This document shows, piece by piece, positions 13,789 to 19,929 of a DNA stretch of 19,929 bases. Under the pieces are notes generated by a model. It did no database searches. It was not told where the DNA came from and was given only the letters and a program-made list of their open reading frames with translations. Positions within the stretch are counted from its first letter, which is position 1. The number at the start of each line of letters is the position of its first letter. Both the position numbers and the translations under genes were made by a program. This DNA is from Bacteroidota bacterium (GTDB taxonomy: Bacteria > Bacteroidota > Bacteroidia > Chitinophagales > Chitinophagaceae), in NCBI GenBank assembly GCA_023429985.1, contig JAEZCV010000195.1, positions 1 to 19,929 of the forward strand. Reading direction: 5' to 3'.

Positions 13789-14238
13789 TTATACCGTTAG
13801 CGTCATATAAATATGTTCAATACCGTCTTCTAAGTAAATATCACTAATGCGCCGGAAGCCCAAAGATTCATAAAAGCGTTGCAGGTACAACTGTGCTCCA
13901 ATTTTAATGGGCTTTTCACCAAATAATTTTTTTGTATGTTGAATGGATTGCTGCATCAGTTCTACACCCAAACCCTTCTTCCTGAATTTTGGAGAAGTAA
14001 CTACCCTGCCAATTGATGGTTCGGCATAAATTAAACCCGGTGGAACCAGGCGTGTATAGGCAGCCAGGTCATTATTTATATAACCGCATAAATGATAAGA
14101 TCCCTGGTCCTTGTTATCTGCATCCTGGAAAACGCATTGCTGCTCCACTACAAAAACTTCCATTCGCAATTGAAGAATACTGTAAACTTCCTGGCCAGAA
14201 AGTTCTTCAAAGGTTTTTAATTTCCAGATGATTTCCAT
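13789..14238 (-). CDS. elaA: GNAT N-acetyltransferase, ElaA family
   Basis: The product has 149 residues, the full length of the family. The N-terminal LQLRMEVFVVEQQCVFQDAD (23-42) is the signature of ElaA-type acetyltransferases. The acetyl-CoA loop is seen in IGRVVTSPKFRKKGLGVEL (76-94), and the C-terminal motif in GAQLYLQRFYESLGF (114-128). It is expected to transfer an acetyl group from acetyl-CoA to an amine; the substrate is unknown. Its ATG lies one base from the stop of the M28 peptidase gene, so it is the last gene of the rarA-peptidase-elaA operon. Confidence 0.88.
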   Translation of the reverse strand: MEIIWKLKTFEELSGQEVYSILQLRMEVFVVEQQCVFQDADNKDQGSYHLCGYINNDLAAYTRLVPPGLIYAEPSIGRVVTSPKFRKKGLGVELMQQSIQHTKKLFGEKPIKIGAQLYLQRFYESLGFRRISDIYLEDGIEHIYMTLTV

Positions 14239-14239
14239 A

Positions 14240-15589
14240 CTACCTGCTTACTGTGGGTGTTATAGGCAGACTTTCATTACCGGTTTCATTTACCGATTGC
14301 ACCGCAAAGAAATAATTATCCTTTGAATATGGAAGTTCCATTGTATTGGCTTCGGTATAAAATTTCATTTGCCAAACCGGTGCGCTGGTTGCTCGCATCA
14401 ATATATAATATCCTTTTACTTTGCCTGTAGCTGGTGCAGACCAGCGTAATGTTGTTGTATTTGTAAGCTTGCTTACATCTATTTTCACGTCGCGTGGTGA
14501 AGGAGCCGATCGTGCCAGGTTGGCAAGTGTTGCCAGGTTTACCGCTGTATTTTTTCTCAGGTATTCAAAATCCATGAATTCTATCTTATCGCCATATTCC
14601 ACTCCGTTTTCAACTCGGAGATCCTGGTGCTGCTGATTGAAGTTCTCATTCATCTCTGTTAAGCGAACCGCGGCAAATTTTCTTTGAACGAATGGTGTGT
14701 GATCACCTCCTCTTAAAAAACGATCATTCCTGTAAATCAACACTAATTCAAGATGATCGACATATCTTTCTCCTGTTTCTTTAACATAACGTGCGAGTTG
14801 CCTTGCCGCTCCATCATTTTCCAGTCCCAATGCCCTGATGTTCAAAGCTGTTCTTCCCGTGTCCTGTACAGAAAATGCTTCGCTGAAAATTCTTAGCTGT
14901 GTATTGTTGATGATGCGTGTATCATGACTGTTATTGCTTCCCATGATATCGTTATTCAGCAAAGCTTCAATATTCCAGTTTTCACGCTTTGCTTTTTCGG
15001 CAAGGAAATTAGCGCCCAGCAATCCCTGTTCTTCTCCGCTGAAGGCAACAAAAATAATAGTGGCGGGAAAAGTTCGCTTACTCATTATGCGTGCACTTTC
15101 AATTAATGCGGCAACACCACTTCCATCATCATTGGCACCCGGTGCTTCGGAACTGCGGTTCATAATATCAGATACCCTGCTGTCGAGATGACCGCTGATC
15201 ATAAATATCCTGTCGTCGTTGGGATCTGTTCCTTTCAATATGCCCATTGCATTTCCAAGATTTGTTGAAACATCCACTCTTCTTCCATCAGGTCTTAATG
15301 TAATGGTATCAACAAAAGCGGTCATTCTTCCATAACTGTTTCTTCCGAATTCACGGAACTTTTGTACAACCCATTCTCGTGCACCGCCAATGCCGCGGGT
15401 TTTTTCTGTGGTTGAACTTAAGGTATGCCTGGTGTAAAAGCTGGTTAATTTTTGAATGTAGGAATAAAGACTGTCGGCATTTACTTCCTTAACCATTTCT
15501 TCTATTGCAGCATCGCGCTGAATAATCGTTTGGGCATACAGGTTATTTGCCAAAATTGTTATTATAGCCAGCAGGTAAATATGCTTCAT
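14240..15589 (-). CDS. Secreted M28-family zinc aminopeptidase
   Basis: The product has 449 residues. A signal peptide ends at LYAQ (17-20). The M28 catalytic domain spans about 90-360 with the expected two-zinc ligands: SGHLDS (His 134), GANDDGSG (Asp 154/155), SGEEQGLLG (catalytic Glu 186 and ligand Glu 187), NNDIMG (Asp 214) and GGDHTPF (His 297). The C-terminal 85 residues (KLTNTTTLRWSAP, then GYYILMRAT, then YFFAVQSVNETGN) form a fibronectin-type-III-like domain. It is expected to remove N-terminal residues from peptides in the periplasm or outside the cell. No T9SS sorting domain is seen. The gene starts 9 bp after the rarA stop and is followed by elaA with a 1-bp gap. Confidence 0.92.
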   Translation of the reverse strand: MKHIYLLAIITILANNLYAQTIIQRDAAIEEMVKEVNADSLYSYIQKLTSFYTRHTLSSTTEKTRGIGGAREWVVQKFREFGRNSYGRMTAFVDTITLRPDGRRVDVSTNLGNAMGILKGTDPNDDRIFMISGHLDSRVSDIMNRSSEAPGANDDGSGVAALIESARIMSKRTFPATIIFVAFSGEEQGLLGANFLAEKAKRENWNIEALLNNDIMGSNNSHDTRIINNTQLRIFSEAFSVQDTGRTALNIRALGLENDGAARQLARYVKETGERYVDHLELVLIYRNDRFLRGGDHTPFVQRKFAAVRLTEMNENFNQQHQDLRVENGVEYGDKIEFMDFEYLRKNTAVNLATLANLARSAPSPRDVKIDVSKLTNTTTLRWSAPATGKVKGYYILMRATSAPVWQMKFYTEANTMELPYSKDNYFFAVQSVNETGNESLPITPTVSR

Positions 15590-15598
15590 AAGCGTTGT

Positions 15599-16867
15599 TT
15601 AATAATTATATTTTTCTTTCCAGAGATTCTTTAAAAACCTTCTCAATTCATCTTCCCGCGGGTTACTTCCCGGATCATAGAACTTCTTTCCTTCAATTTC
15701 GGAAGGTAAGAACTCCTCCCTGGTAAAATTTCCTTCATAACTATGCGCGTATTTATATCCTTTGCCATATCCCATCTTTTTCATTAGCCCGGTTGGCGCA
15801 TTTCGAATGTGCAGCGGCACAGGTAGATCGCCCTCTTTTTGAACAGTGGAAATGGCTTCTTCAATGGCCATATAAGATGCATTGCTTTTATGAGAAGAAG
15901 CAAGGTAGGTGGCACATTGAGCAAGTATAATCCTGGATTCGGGGTATCCAATTTTGTTTACAGCTTCAAAGCATGAATTGGCCAGAACAATGGCAGTAGG
16001 GTTGGCATTACCGATATCTTCACTGGCAAAGATCACCATGCGGCGTGCAATTAATTTTACATCTTCGCCGCCTTCAATCATTCTTGCCAGCCAGTATACG
16101 GCACCGTTAGGATCGCTGCCGCGCATGGATTTTATGAAAGCAGAAATGATATCATAATGCTGTTCCCCTGTTTTATCGTATAATGCAATTCTTCGTTGGG
16201 CCACCTTCATTACAGTTTCATTGCTAATGTCAATGGTTTCATCATCTTTAAAATGATCGGCAACGATCTCCAGCAGGTTCAGTAATTTCCTGGCATCTCC
16301 GCCGGAAATATTGATCAGGGCTTCGGTTTCAACAAGATGGATGTTCTTTTTCTTTAAAAATGCATCTTTCTTAATGGCATCGTGCAATAGTCTTTCCAGT
16401 TCTTTCCTTCCCAAAGGTTTCAATACATAAACCTGGCATCTTGATAAAAGGGCACTGTTCACTTCGAAGGAAGGATTTTCTGTTGTGGCTCCAATCAGTG
16501 TAATGGTTCCCTTTTCAACCGCTCCCAAAAGAGCATCCTGCTGTCCTTTGTTGAAGCGGTGTATCTCGTCTATAAATAAAATGGCACCCTCCATATCATT
16601 GGCCTGCGAAATGGCCTCTCTCACATCTTTCACGCCACTGCTAATGGCACTTAATGTAAAAAACGGGAGATCCAGTGTTTCCGCAATGATATTGGCTATT
16701 GTAGTTTTGCCTGTTCCGGGAGGTCCCCAAAGTATCATACTGGGGATGCGGGAATGATCCAGTGCTTTTTTTAATATACTGTCTTTGCCGGATAAGTGCT
16801 CTTGTCCTACAAGGTCCTCAAGCCTTTTGGGGCGCATTCTTTCTGCAAGCGGGGCAATTGCATTCAT
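15599..16867 (-). CDS. rarA: Replication-associated recombination protein RarA (MgsA), AAA ATPase
   Basis: The product has 422 residues, the usual length. It begins PLAERMRPKRLEDLVGQEHL (6-25) and has Walker A GPPGTGKTT (48-56), Walker B LFIDEIHRFNK (97-107), sensor 1 GATTENPSFE (126-135) and an arginine finger in LLSRC (140-144). The C-terminal half has DPNGAVYWLARMIEGGED, the MgsA tetramerisation region, and ends with the typical GYGKGYKYAHSYEGNF stretch. RarA acts at stalled replication forks with clamp-loader-like activity in the cytoplasm. It is the first gene of the operon that continues with the M28 peptidase and elaA. The 39-bp gap to the esterase gene upstream may hold its promoter, but no clear consensus is found. 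Confidence 0.95.
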   Translation of the reverse strand: MNAIAPLAERMRPKRLEDLVGQEHLSGKDSILKKALDHSRIPSMILWGPPGTGKTTIANIIAETLDLPFFTLSAISSGVKDVREAISQANDMEGAILFIDEIHRFNKGQQDALLGAVEKGTITLIGATTENPSFEVNSALLSRCQVYVLKPLGRKELERLLHDAIKKDAFLKKKNIHLVETEALINISGGDARKLLNLLEIVADHFKDDETIDISNETVMKVAQRRIALYDKTGEQHYDIISAFIKSMRGSDPNGAVYWLARMIEGGEDVKLIARRMVIFASEDIGNANPTAIVLANSCFEAVNKIGYPESRIILAQCATYLASSHKSNASYMAIEEAISTVQKEGDLPVPLHIRNAPTGLMKKMGYGKGYKYAHSYEGNFTREEFLPSEIEGKKFYDPGSNPREDELRRFLKNLWKEKYNY

Positions 16868-16906
16868 ACTTCAAATTAATGAAGAAATCAATGCAATAAG
16901 ATTTGT

Positions 16907-17767
16907 TTAATCCATATGCTGCAAGATGAAATCCTTTGTTTTTGCTAAGGCGGAATTCACGGCCGCATCGGGCCACCCGTCGTGACCAAGGCCTGTAAGG
17001 ATCTCAAGCTGGCTGGGAACTCCTTTAGCATCCAGTTCGTTCTTAAGCGCTATGGAATGTGATACATTCACCACAACATCCATATCACCATGAAATATTA
17101 TGGTTGGTGGTGTTTGCGGTGTTACAAAATTGATGGGGCTAGAACTAAAATATAGCTGGGGGTTTACTGCAGGCGTTCCTCCCATTAAAAACTGCATTCC
17201 CATTTGAAGCGTAGGATCTGTAAGACTGTTATATAGGGCAGCCATATCTGTTGGTCCAAAGAGGTCAACTACCACCTTTACTTTTGGAGTTGTTTGTTTA
17301 TAAGCCTGTAAAAGAGCAAGATGTGCCCCGGCACTTCCGCCAAACAAAACAAAATCATCGGATATAAGGTATTCCGATCGTTTTTGCATGAGCATATCAA
17401 TGGCTGCTTTTACATCATTTTCCTGGGTTGGAAAATAATTTCCCATAGCATTGGCCAGCCTGTAATTCATGTTCACTATAGCATAGTCGGGCAATAAGGA
17501 TTGAATTTTGGAGACCAGTACATTATATTCAGACTTATCTCCTTCGGTCCAGGCTCCACCATGTATCAATACAAAAACTTTGGTGGAATCAACATTCCGG
17601 CCTGCCGGCAGATAAATATCCATCACCTGCTGTGCATTGTTACCATAGCTTACATTATAACTGGTTTTGGCAGCAATGGTTGGGGGAGGAACAATGGGAT
17701 CATCTGATTTTTTGCAGGAAACCAATCCTGCAATGAGCAAAATAGCAAGTAGTTGTTTCGGCATCAT
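16907..17767 (-). CDS. Lipoprotein alpha/beta-hydrolase (esterase), copy 1
   Basis: The product has 286 residues, with a lipoprotein signal MMPKQLLAILLIAGLVSC (Cys 18). The alpha/beta-hydrolase fold shows the oxyanion-hole motif HGGAW (69-73), the nucleophile elbow GGSAG (Ser 145), HGDMDVVV with the acid Asp 230, and GLGHDGW with His 262. These mark the BD-FAE/carboxylesterase-like group acting on esters at the cell envelope; substrate unknown. The ATG at 17767 is used because it gives the signal; a second ATG three bases later would do as well, and the frame to 17800 adds a poor N-terminus. It is a tandem paralogue of the next gene upstream: both share DxFLP/IYLPA, MNYRL/LSYRL, GPTD and SSPIN. 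Confidence 0.87.
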   Translation of the reverse strand: MMPKQLLAILLIAGLVSCKKSDDPIVPPPTIAAKTSYNVSYGNNAQQVMDIYLPAGRNVDSTKVFVLIHGGAWTEGDKSEYNVLVSKIQSLLPDYAIVNMNYRLANAMGNYFPTQENDVKAAIDMLMQKRSEYLISDDFVLFGGSAGAHLALLQAYKQTTPKVKVVVDLFGPTDMAALYNSLTDPTLQMGMQFLMGGTPAVNPQLYFSSSPINFVTPQTPPTIIFHGDMDVVVNVSHSIALKNELDAKGVPSQLEILTGLGHDGWPDAAVNSALAKTKDFILQHMD

Positions 17768-17805
17768 GGAATTGAAATTATAAAAATCTATTTGTGACAA
17801 TGGAG

Positions 17806-17827
17806 AAAAAAAACATTAATTAATGTT
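17806..17827 (-). terminator. AT-rich palindrome with T-run between the two esterase genes
   Basis: AACATTAATTAATGTT (17812-17827) is a perfect 16-bp palindrome that begins inside the stop codon of esterase copy 2. On the minus strand it is followed by eight T (17813-17806). The stem has almost no G or C, so termination would be weak and partial. Confidence 0.4.
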
Positions 17828-18677
17828 AATTCACCCATTGATTGAGGAAGGCCTGCACTTTTTTAAAGGATTCGTGCATTTTTTCTCCCCTCCATCCATG
17901 TCCCAATCCTTTATGTTCCAGCAGTTCGTGCCCAACACCTTCCTGCTGCAGCTTTTTTTGCAGGCTTCTTGATTGTGATATATCCACTACCTTGTCTTGG
18001 GTACCATGGATCAAAAGTGTAGGCGGGCTATTTGAATCAACATAATTAATGGGACTGGAAGTTTTATATATATCAGAATTGGCGCTGGGCGTAGTTCCTG
18101 TTACCATTTGCAGGGCCAGGGGAACGTAGGGATGCCAGGGTTCCCTGTACATGGTTTCCAGGTCGGTAGGACCAAAAAAGCTGATGACTGCCTTTATTTT
18201 GGGATCATCATTTTTATAAGAATGCAATAATGCCAGGTGTCCTCCGGCAGAAAATCCTAACAATACAAGATCGTTTTTGCTGATGCCATAGTCTTCTGAA
18301 TTTTCAACAATATGATCCATGGCTGATTTAATATCTTCTTCAGGAACAGGGAAAAGATTTCGGCCGTTTATCAATCGATAACTAAGGTTAAAAATGGCAT
18401 AGCCGGGAAGCTTTTGTTTTATAGTATCAATATAAGGATTGAACTCCGACCTTGAACCTCCAGACCATCCGCCACCATGTATCAGCACAATAGATTTTGT
18501 GTGATCAGCGCTGCGGTTTGCAGGTAGAAAGATGTCCATTCGGTGGAGTGAATCAGAACCGTAAGCTATATTGATCATATTTTGATCAGACTTGAATTGA
18601 GAAGCGGATTGTTTTTGTTCTTCAGTGCAGGAGGTGATCATTGAAAGAGATAAGATTATGGAAAGAATTATTTTCAT
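17826..18677 (-). CDS. Lipoprotein alpha/beta-hydrolase (esterase), copy 2
   Basis: The product has 283 residues, with a lipoprotein signal MKIILSIILSLSMITSC (Cys 17). The triad is complete: HGGGW (67-71) for the oxyanion hole, GFSAG (Ser 143), HGTQDKVV (Asp 228) and GLGHGWRG (His 260). The conserved framework FFGPTDLETMY and TSSPINY follows copy 1 closely, including spacing of the triad (143/228/260 here, 145/230/262 there), so the two arose by tandem duplication. It is expected to cleave small or acylated substrates at the envelope. The start at 18677 is preferred over a frame to 18749 that would add 24 non-signal residues and reach almost to the divergent gene. It is upstream of copy 1 on the same strand with a 58-bp gap. 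Confidence 0.87.
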   Translation of the reverse strand: MKIILSIILSLSMITSCTEEQKQSASQFKSDQNMINIAYGSDSLHRMDIFLPANRSADHTKSIVLIHGGGWSGGSRSEFNPYIDTIKQKLPGYAIFNLSYRLINGRNLFPVPEEDIKSAMDHIVENSEDYGISKNDLVLLGFSAGGHLALLHSYKNDDPKIKAVISFFGPTDLETMYREPWHPYVPLALQMVTGTTPSANSDIYKTSSPINYVDSNSPPTLLIHGTQDKVVDISQSRSLQKKLQQEGVGHELLEHKGLGHGWRGEKMHESFKKVQAFLNQWVN

Positions 18678-18748
18678 TGAGCCATTTAATGGACAATCTA
18701 TATGCCATGAAGCGTGAAATTCATGGTAAAATGACGGAAGCTGTTTCA

Positions 18749-18768
18749 AACAATTATTTTAAATTGTT
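18749..18768. promoter_or_regulatory. Inverted repeat in the divergent intergenic region
   Basis: AACAATT (18749-18755) and AATTGTT (18762-18768) form a perfect inverted repeat with a 6-base gap. It lies between the divergent esterase (start 18677) and the secreted-protein gene (start 18776), 7 bp before the latter. It could be an operator or a leader hairpin. No consensus promoter box was found nearby. Confidence 0.25.
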
Positions 18769-18775
18769 GTGAGAT

Positions 18776-19630
18776 ATGAAACTGTCTTTTATTGTTTTTT
18801 CTTTTTTTATTTGTTGCACTCTTTTTGCACAGGAGCAGACTTTCCATATTCTCGATAAATCAAACAAAAAACCAATATCGTTTGCAACGGTTAAGGTATT
18901 GCATTCCACCAGGGGTGTTATTGCAGGAGAGAAAGGCGATTTTAATTTATTGATCCTTCCAAATGATACCATTATTGTGAGTTCTATAGGCTACCATACA
19001 CTTAGAATGGTTGGAAGCGAGGTGGGAAACGAAATTTTGCTGAGCCCTAAAGTTTCCAATCTGGCTTCCGTTACAATCAGGAACCGGAAGCCGGAGAAAG
19101 TTTTTCATCTGGGATTTGATACAGATACTTTAAACTATTGGGGAACCTGGGGTCCTTCTAGTGGCAAACCTGAATTTGCACAGGAATTTTTTCTTCCAAT
19201 AGATGAAAAGGAATATAAGATGAACAAAATATTTATCCCTGTGGATAAACAGGGTTGCTTTAGTCAATTAATTCTGCACGTATATGAAAAGGACAGCAGC
19301 ACAGGAATGCCTGGTGAACCCATATTTCAAAAACTGGTAGCAGTTAACCGTAAAAATGTAAAGAAGGAAATTCTTACTATTGATCTTTCTTTAGATAGCC
19401 TTTACCTCTCGGATATGGATAGCTTTTTTATTGGAATCTCATGGGCACCGTCTGATGATAAAAAATGCATTTTAGGTTTAAAAATGTTTTATAACATGAC
19501 CAACACCTACAGTCGTTTGTTAGGTAGGAATACCTTTGACTGGTTTACTTTTGGAACCCAAAAAACATCAAAAGGCGAACATTCTTTTGCAGGCGTTGCA
19601 TGGAAAGTTGAACTGGAGCAATACCATTAA
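18776..19630 (+). CDS. Secreted protein with carboxypeptidase-regulatory-like domain
   Basis: The product has 284 residues, with a signal peptide ending LFAQ (16-19). Residues about 22-90 form a CarboxypepD_reg-like beta-sandwich: FHILDKSNKKPISFATVKVL, GVIAGEKGDFNLLIL, DTIIVSSIGYHTL. This domain is common at the N-terminus of TonB-dependent receptors and in stand-alone Bacteroidota envelope proteins. No TonB plug or barrel follows. The remaining 190 residues (MNKIFIPVDKQGCFSQLILH, then IDLSLDSLYLSDMDSFFIGI) look like a second beta-rich domain that I do not recognise by name. It is probably periplasmic or on the surface; function unknown. Its TAA ends at 19630 and the convergent aspS ends at 19631, so the two genes meet with no gap. 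Confidence 0.8.
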   Translation: MKLSFIVFSFFICCTLFAQEQTFHILDKSNKKPISFATVKVLHSTRGVIAGEKGDFNLLILPNDTIIVSSIGYHTLRMVGSEVGNEILLSPKVSNLASVTIRNRKPEKVFHLGFDTDTLNYWGTWGPSSGKPEFAQEFFLPIDEKEYKMNKIFIPVDKQGCFSQLILHVYEKDSSTGMPGEPIFQKLVAVNRKNVKKEILTIDLSLDSLYLSDMDSFFIGISWAPSDDKKCILGLKMFYNMTNTYSRLLGRNTFDWFTFGTQKTSKGEHSFAGVAWKVELEQYH

Positions 19631-19929
19631 TTACTTCGCCTTACTTTCCAGTTGAAGTTCTTCCAGTTGTTTTTCATCAATGGTTGATGGTGCATCCAGC
19701 ATTACATCCCTTCCACTGTTGTTCTTTGGAAAGGCAATGAAGTCACGGATGGTTTCACTTCCACCTAAAATGGCACAGAGTCTGTCCATACCAAAGGCAA
19801 TACCTCCATGTGGTGGCGCGCCATATTCAAATGCACCTAATAAAAATCCAAACTTATGTTGGGCTTCTTCCTTGCTCATTCCTAAGGCGGCAAACATTTT
19901 TTCCTGGAGTTCTCTCTGGTAAATACGTA
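19631..19929 (-). CDS. aspS: Aspartate-tRNA ligase, C-terminal part only
   Basis: The minus frame is open to the window edge and encodes the last 98 residues. It reads RIYQRELQEKMFAALG, then FGFLLGAFEYGAPPHGGIAF, GMDRLCAILGGSETIRDFIA, FPKN and DAPSTIDEKQLEEL. These are the class II synthetase motif 3 region (G-x-G-x-DR) and the AspRS C-terminal signature. The enzyme charges tRNA-Asp in the cytoplasm. The N-terminal anticodon-binding domain and motifs 1 and 2 lie outside the window. No hairpin terminator is seen between it and the convergent gene. Confidence 0.95.
   Translation of the reverse strand, partial: RIYQRELQEKMFAALGMSKEEAQHKFGFLLGAFEYGAPPHGGIAFGMDRLCAILGGSETIRDFIAFPKNNSGRDVMLDAPSTIDEKQLEELQLESKAK

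Noticed and set aside
15452..15634. Small plus-strand frame between rarA and the M28 gene
   Set aside because: It covers the M28 signal peptide in antisense and the 9-bp gap; no sign of an independent gene.
18678..18749. Extended start of esterase copy 2
   Set aside because: It adds 24 polar residues ahead of a clear lipoprotein signal and nearly reaches the divergent gene.

Overview
The window looks like a chromosomal segment of a member of the Bacteroidota, probably order Chitinophagales (family Chitinophagaceae is my best guess). The grounds are a type IX secretion (T9SS) C-terminal sorting domain, a PorD/DUF4835 protein next to a DUF4296 lipoprotein, the Bacteroidota-type omega/Rpb6-like protein fused by overlap to bamD, many lipoproteins, and promoters of the TTTG-N19-TAnnTTTG type.

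Left end (1-1127): this is the most unusual part. Two minus-strand genes (a cut-off lipoprotein gene and a three-helix membrane protein) are separated by a long imperfect palindrome. A copy of the palindrome's outer arm lies just upstream of the membrane-protein gene. Joining the two ends of the 148-869 segment into a circle restores one complete palindrome with a 14-bp outer stem, an asymmetric internal loop and a 20-bp inner stem. That is the architecture of an integron attC site. The segment abuts, in mid-domain, the 3' remnant of a fasciclin (FAS1) gene on the plus strand. I read this as an integron-like gene cassette array inserted into, or truncating, a fas1 gene.

Middle left (1128-5203): a minus-strand cluster of polyprenyl synthetase, recJ and a secreted T9SS-sorted nuclease, followed by a strong hairpin. 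Next (5204-7084) is an OmpA-like outer-membrane protein with a good promoter and a textbook terminator. An 8-bp tandem repeat follows (7091-7183). Then comes the plus-strand block bamD-rpoZ, a terminator, and coaBC-porD-DUF4296 (7274-10923). This block ties outer-membrane assembly, transcription, CoA synthesis and T9SS together in tightly overlapping genes.

Middle right (10966-12561): the two subunits of a 3-oxoacid CoA-transferase are separated and followed by simple tandem repeats. A heptamer array begins exactly at each gene's stop codon, and an 11-bp minisatellite lies between the genes.

Right (12683-19929): a minus-strand outer-membrane barrel gene; a rarA-M28 peptidase-elaA operon; two tandem paralogous lipoprotein esterases; a plus-strand secreted protein with a carboxypeptidase-regulatory-like domain; and the 3' end of aspS on the minus strand, which meets it with no gap. 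No rRNA, tRNA, CRISPR array, insertion sequence or recombinase gene was seen in the window.
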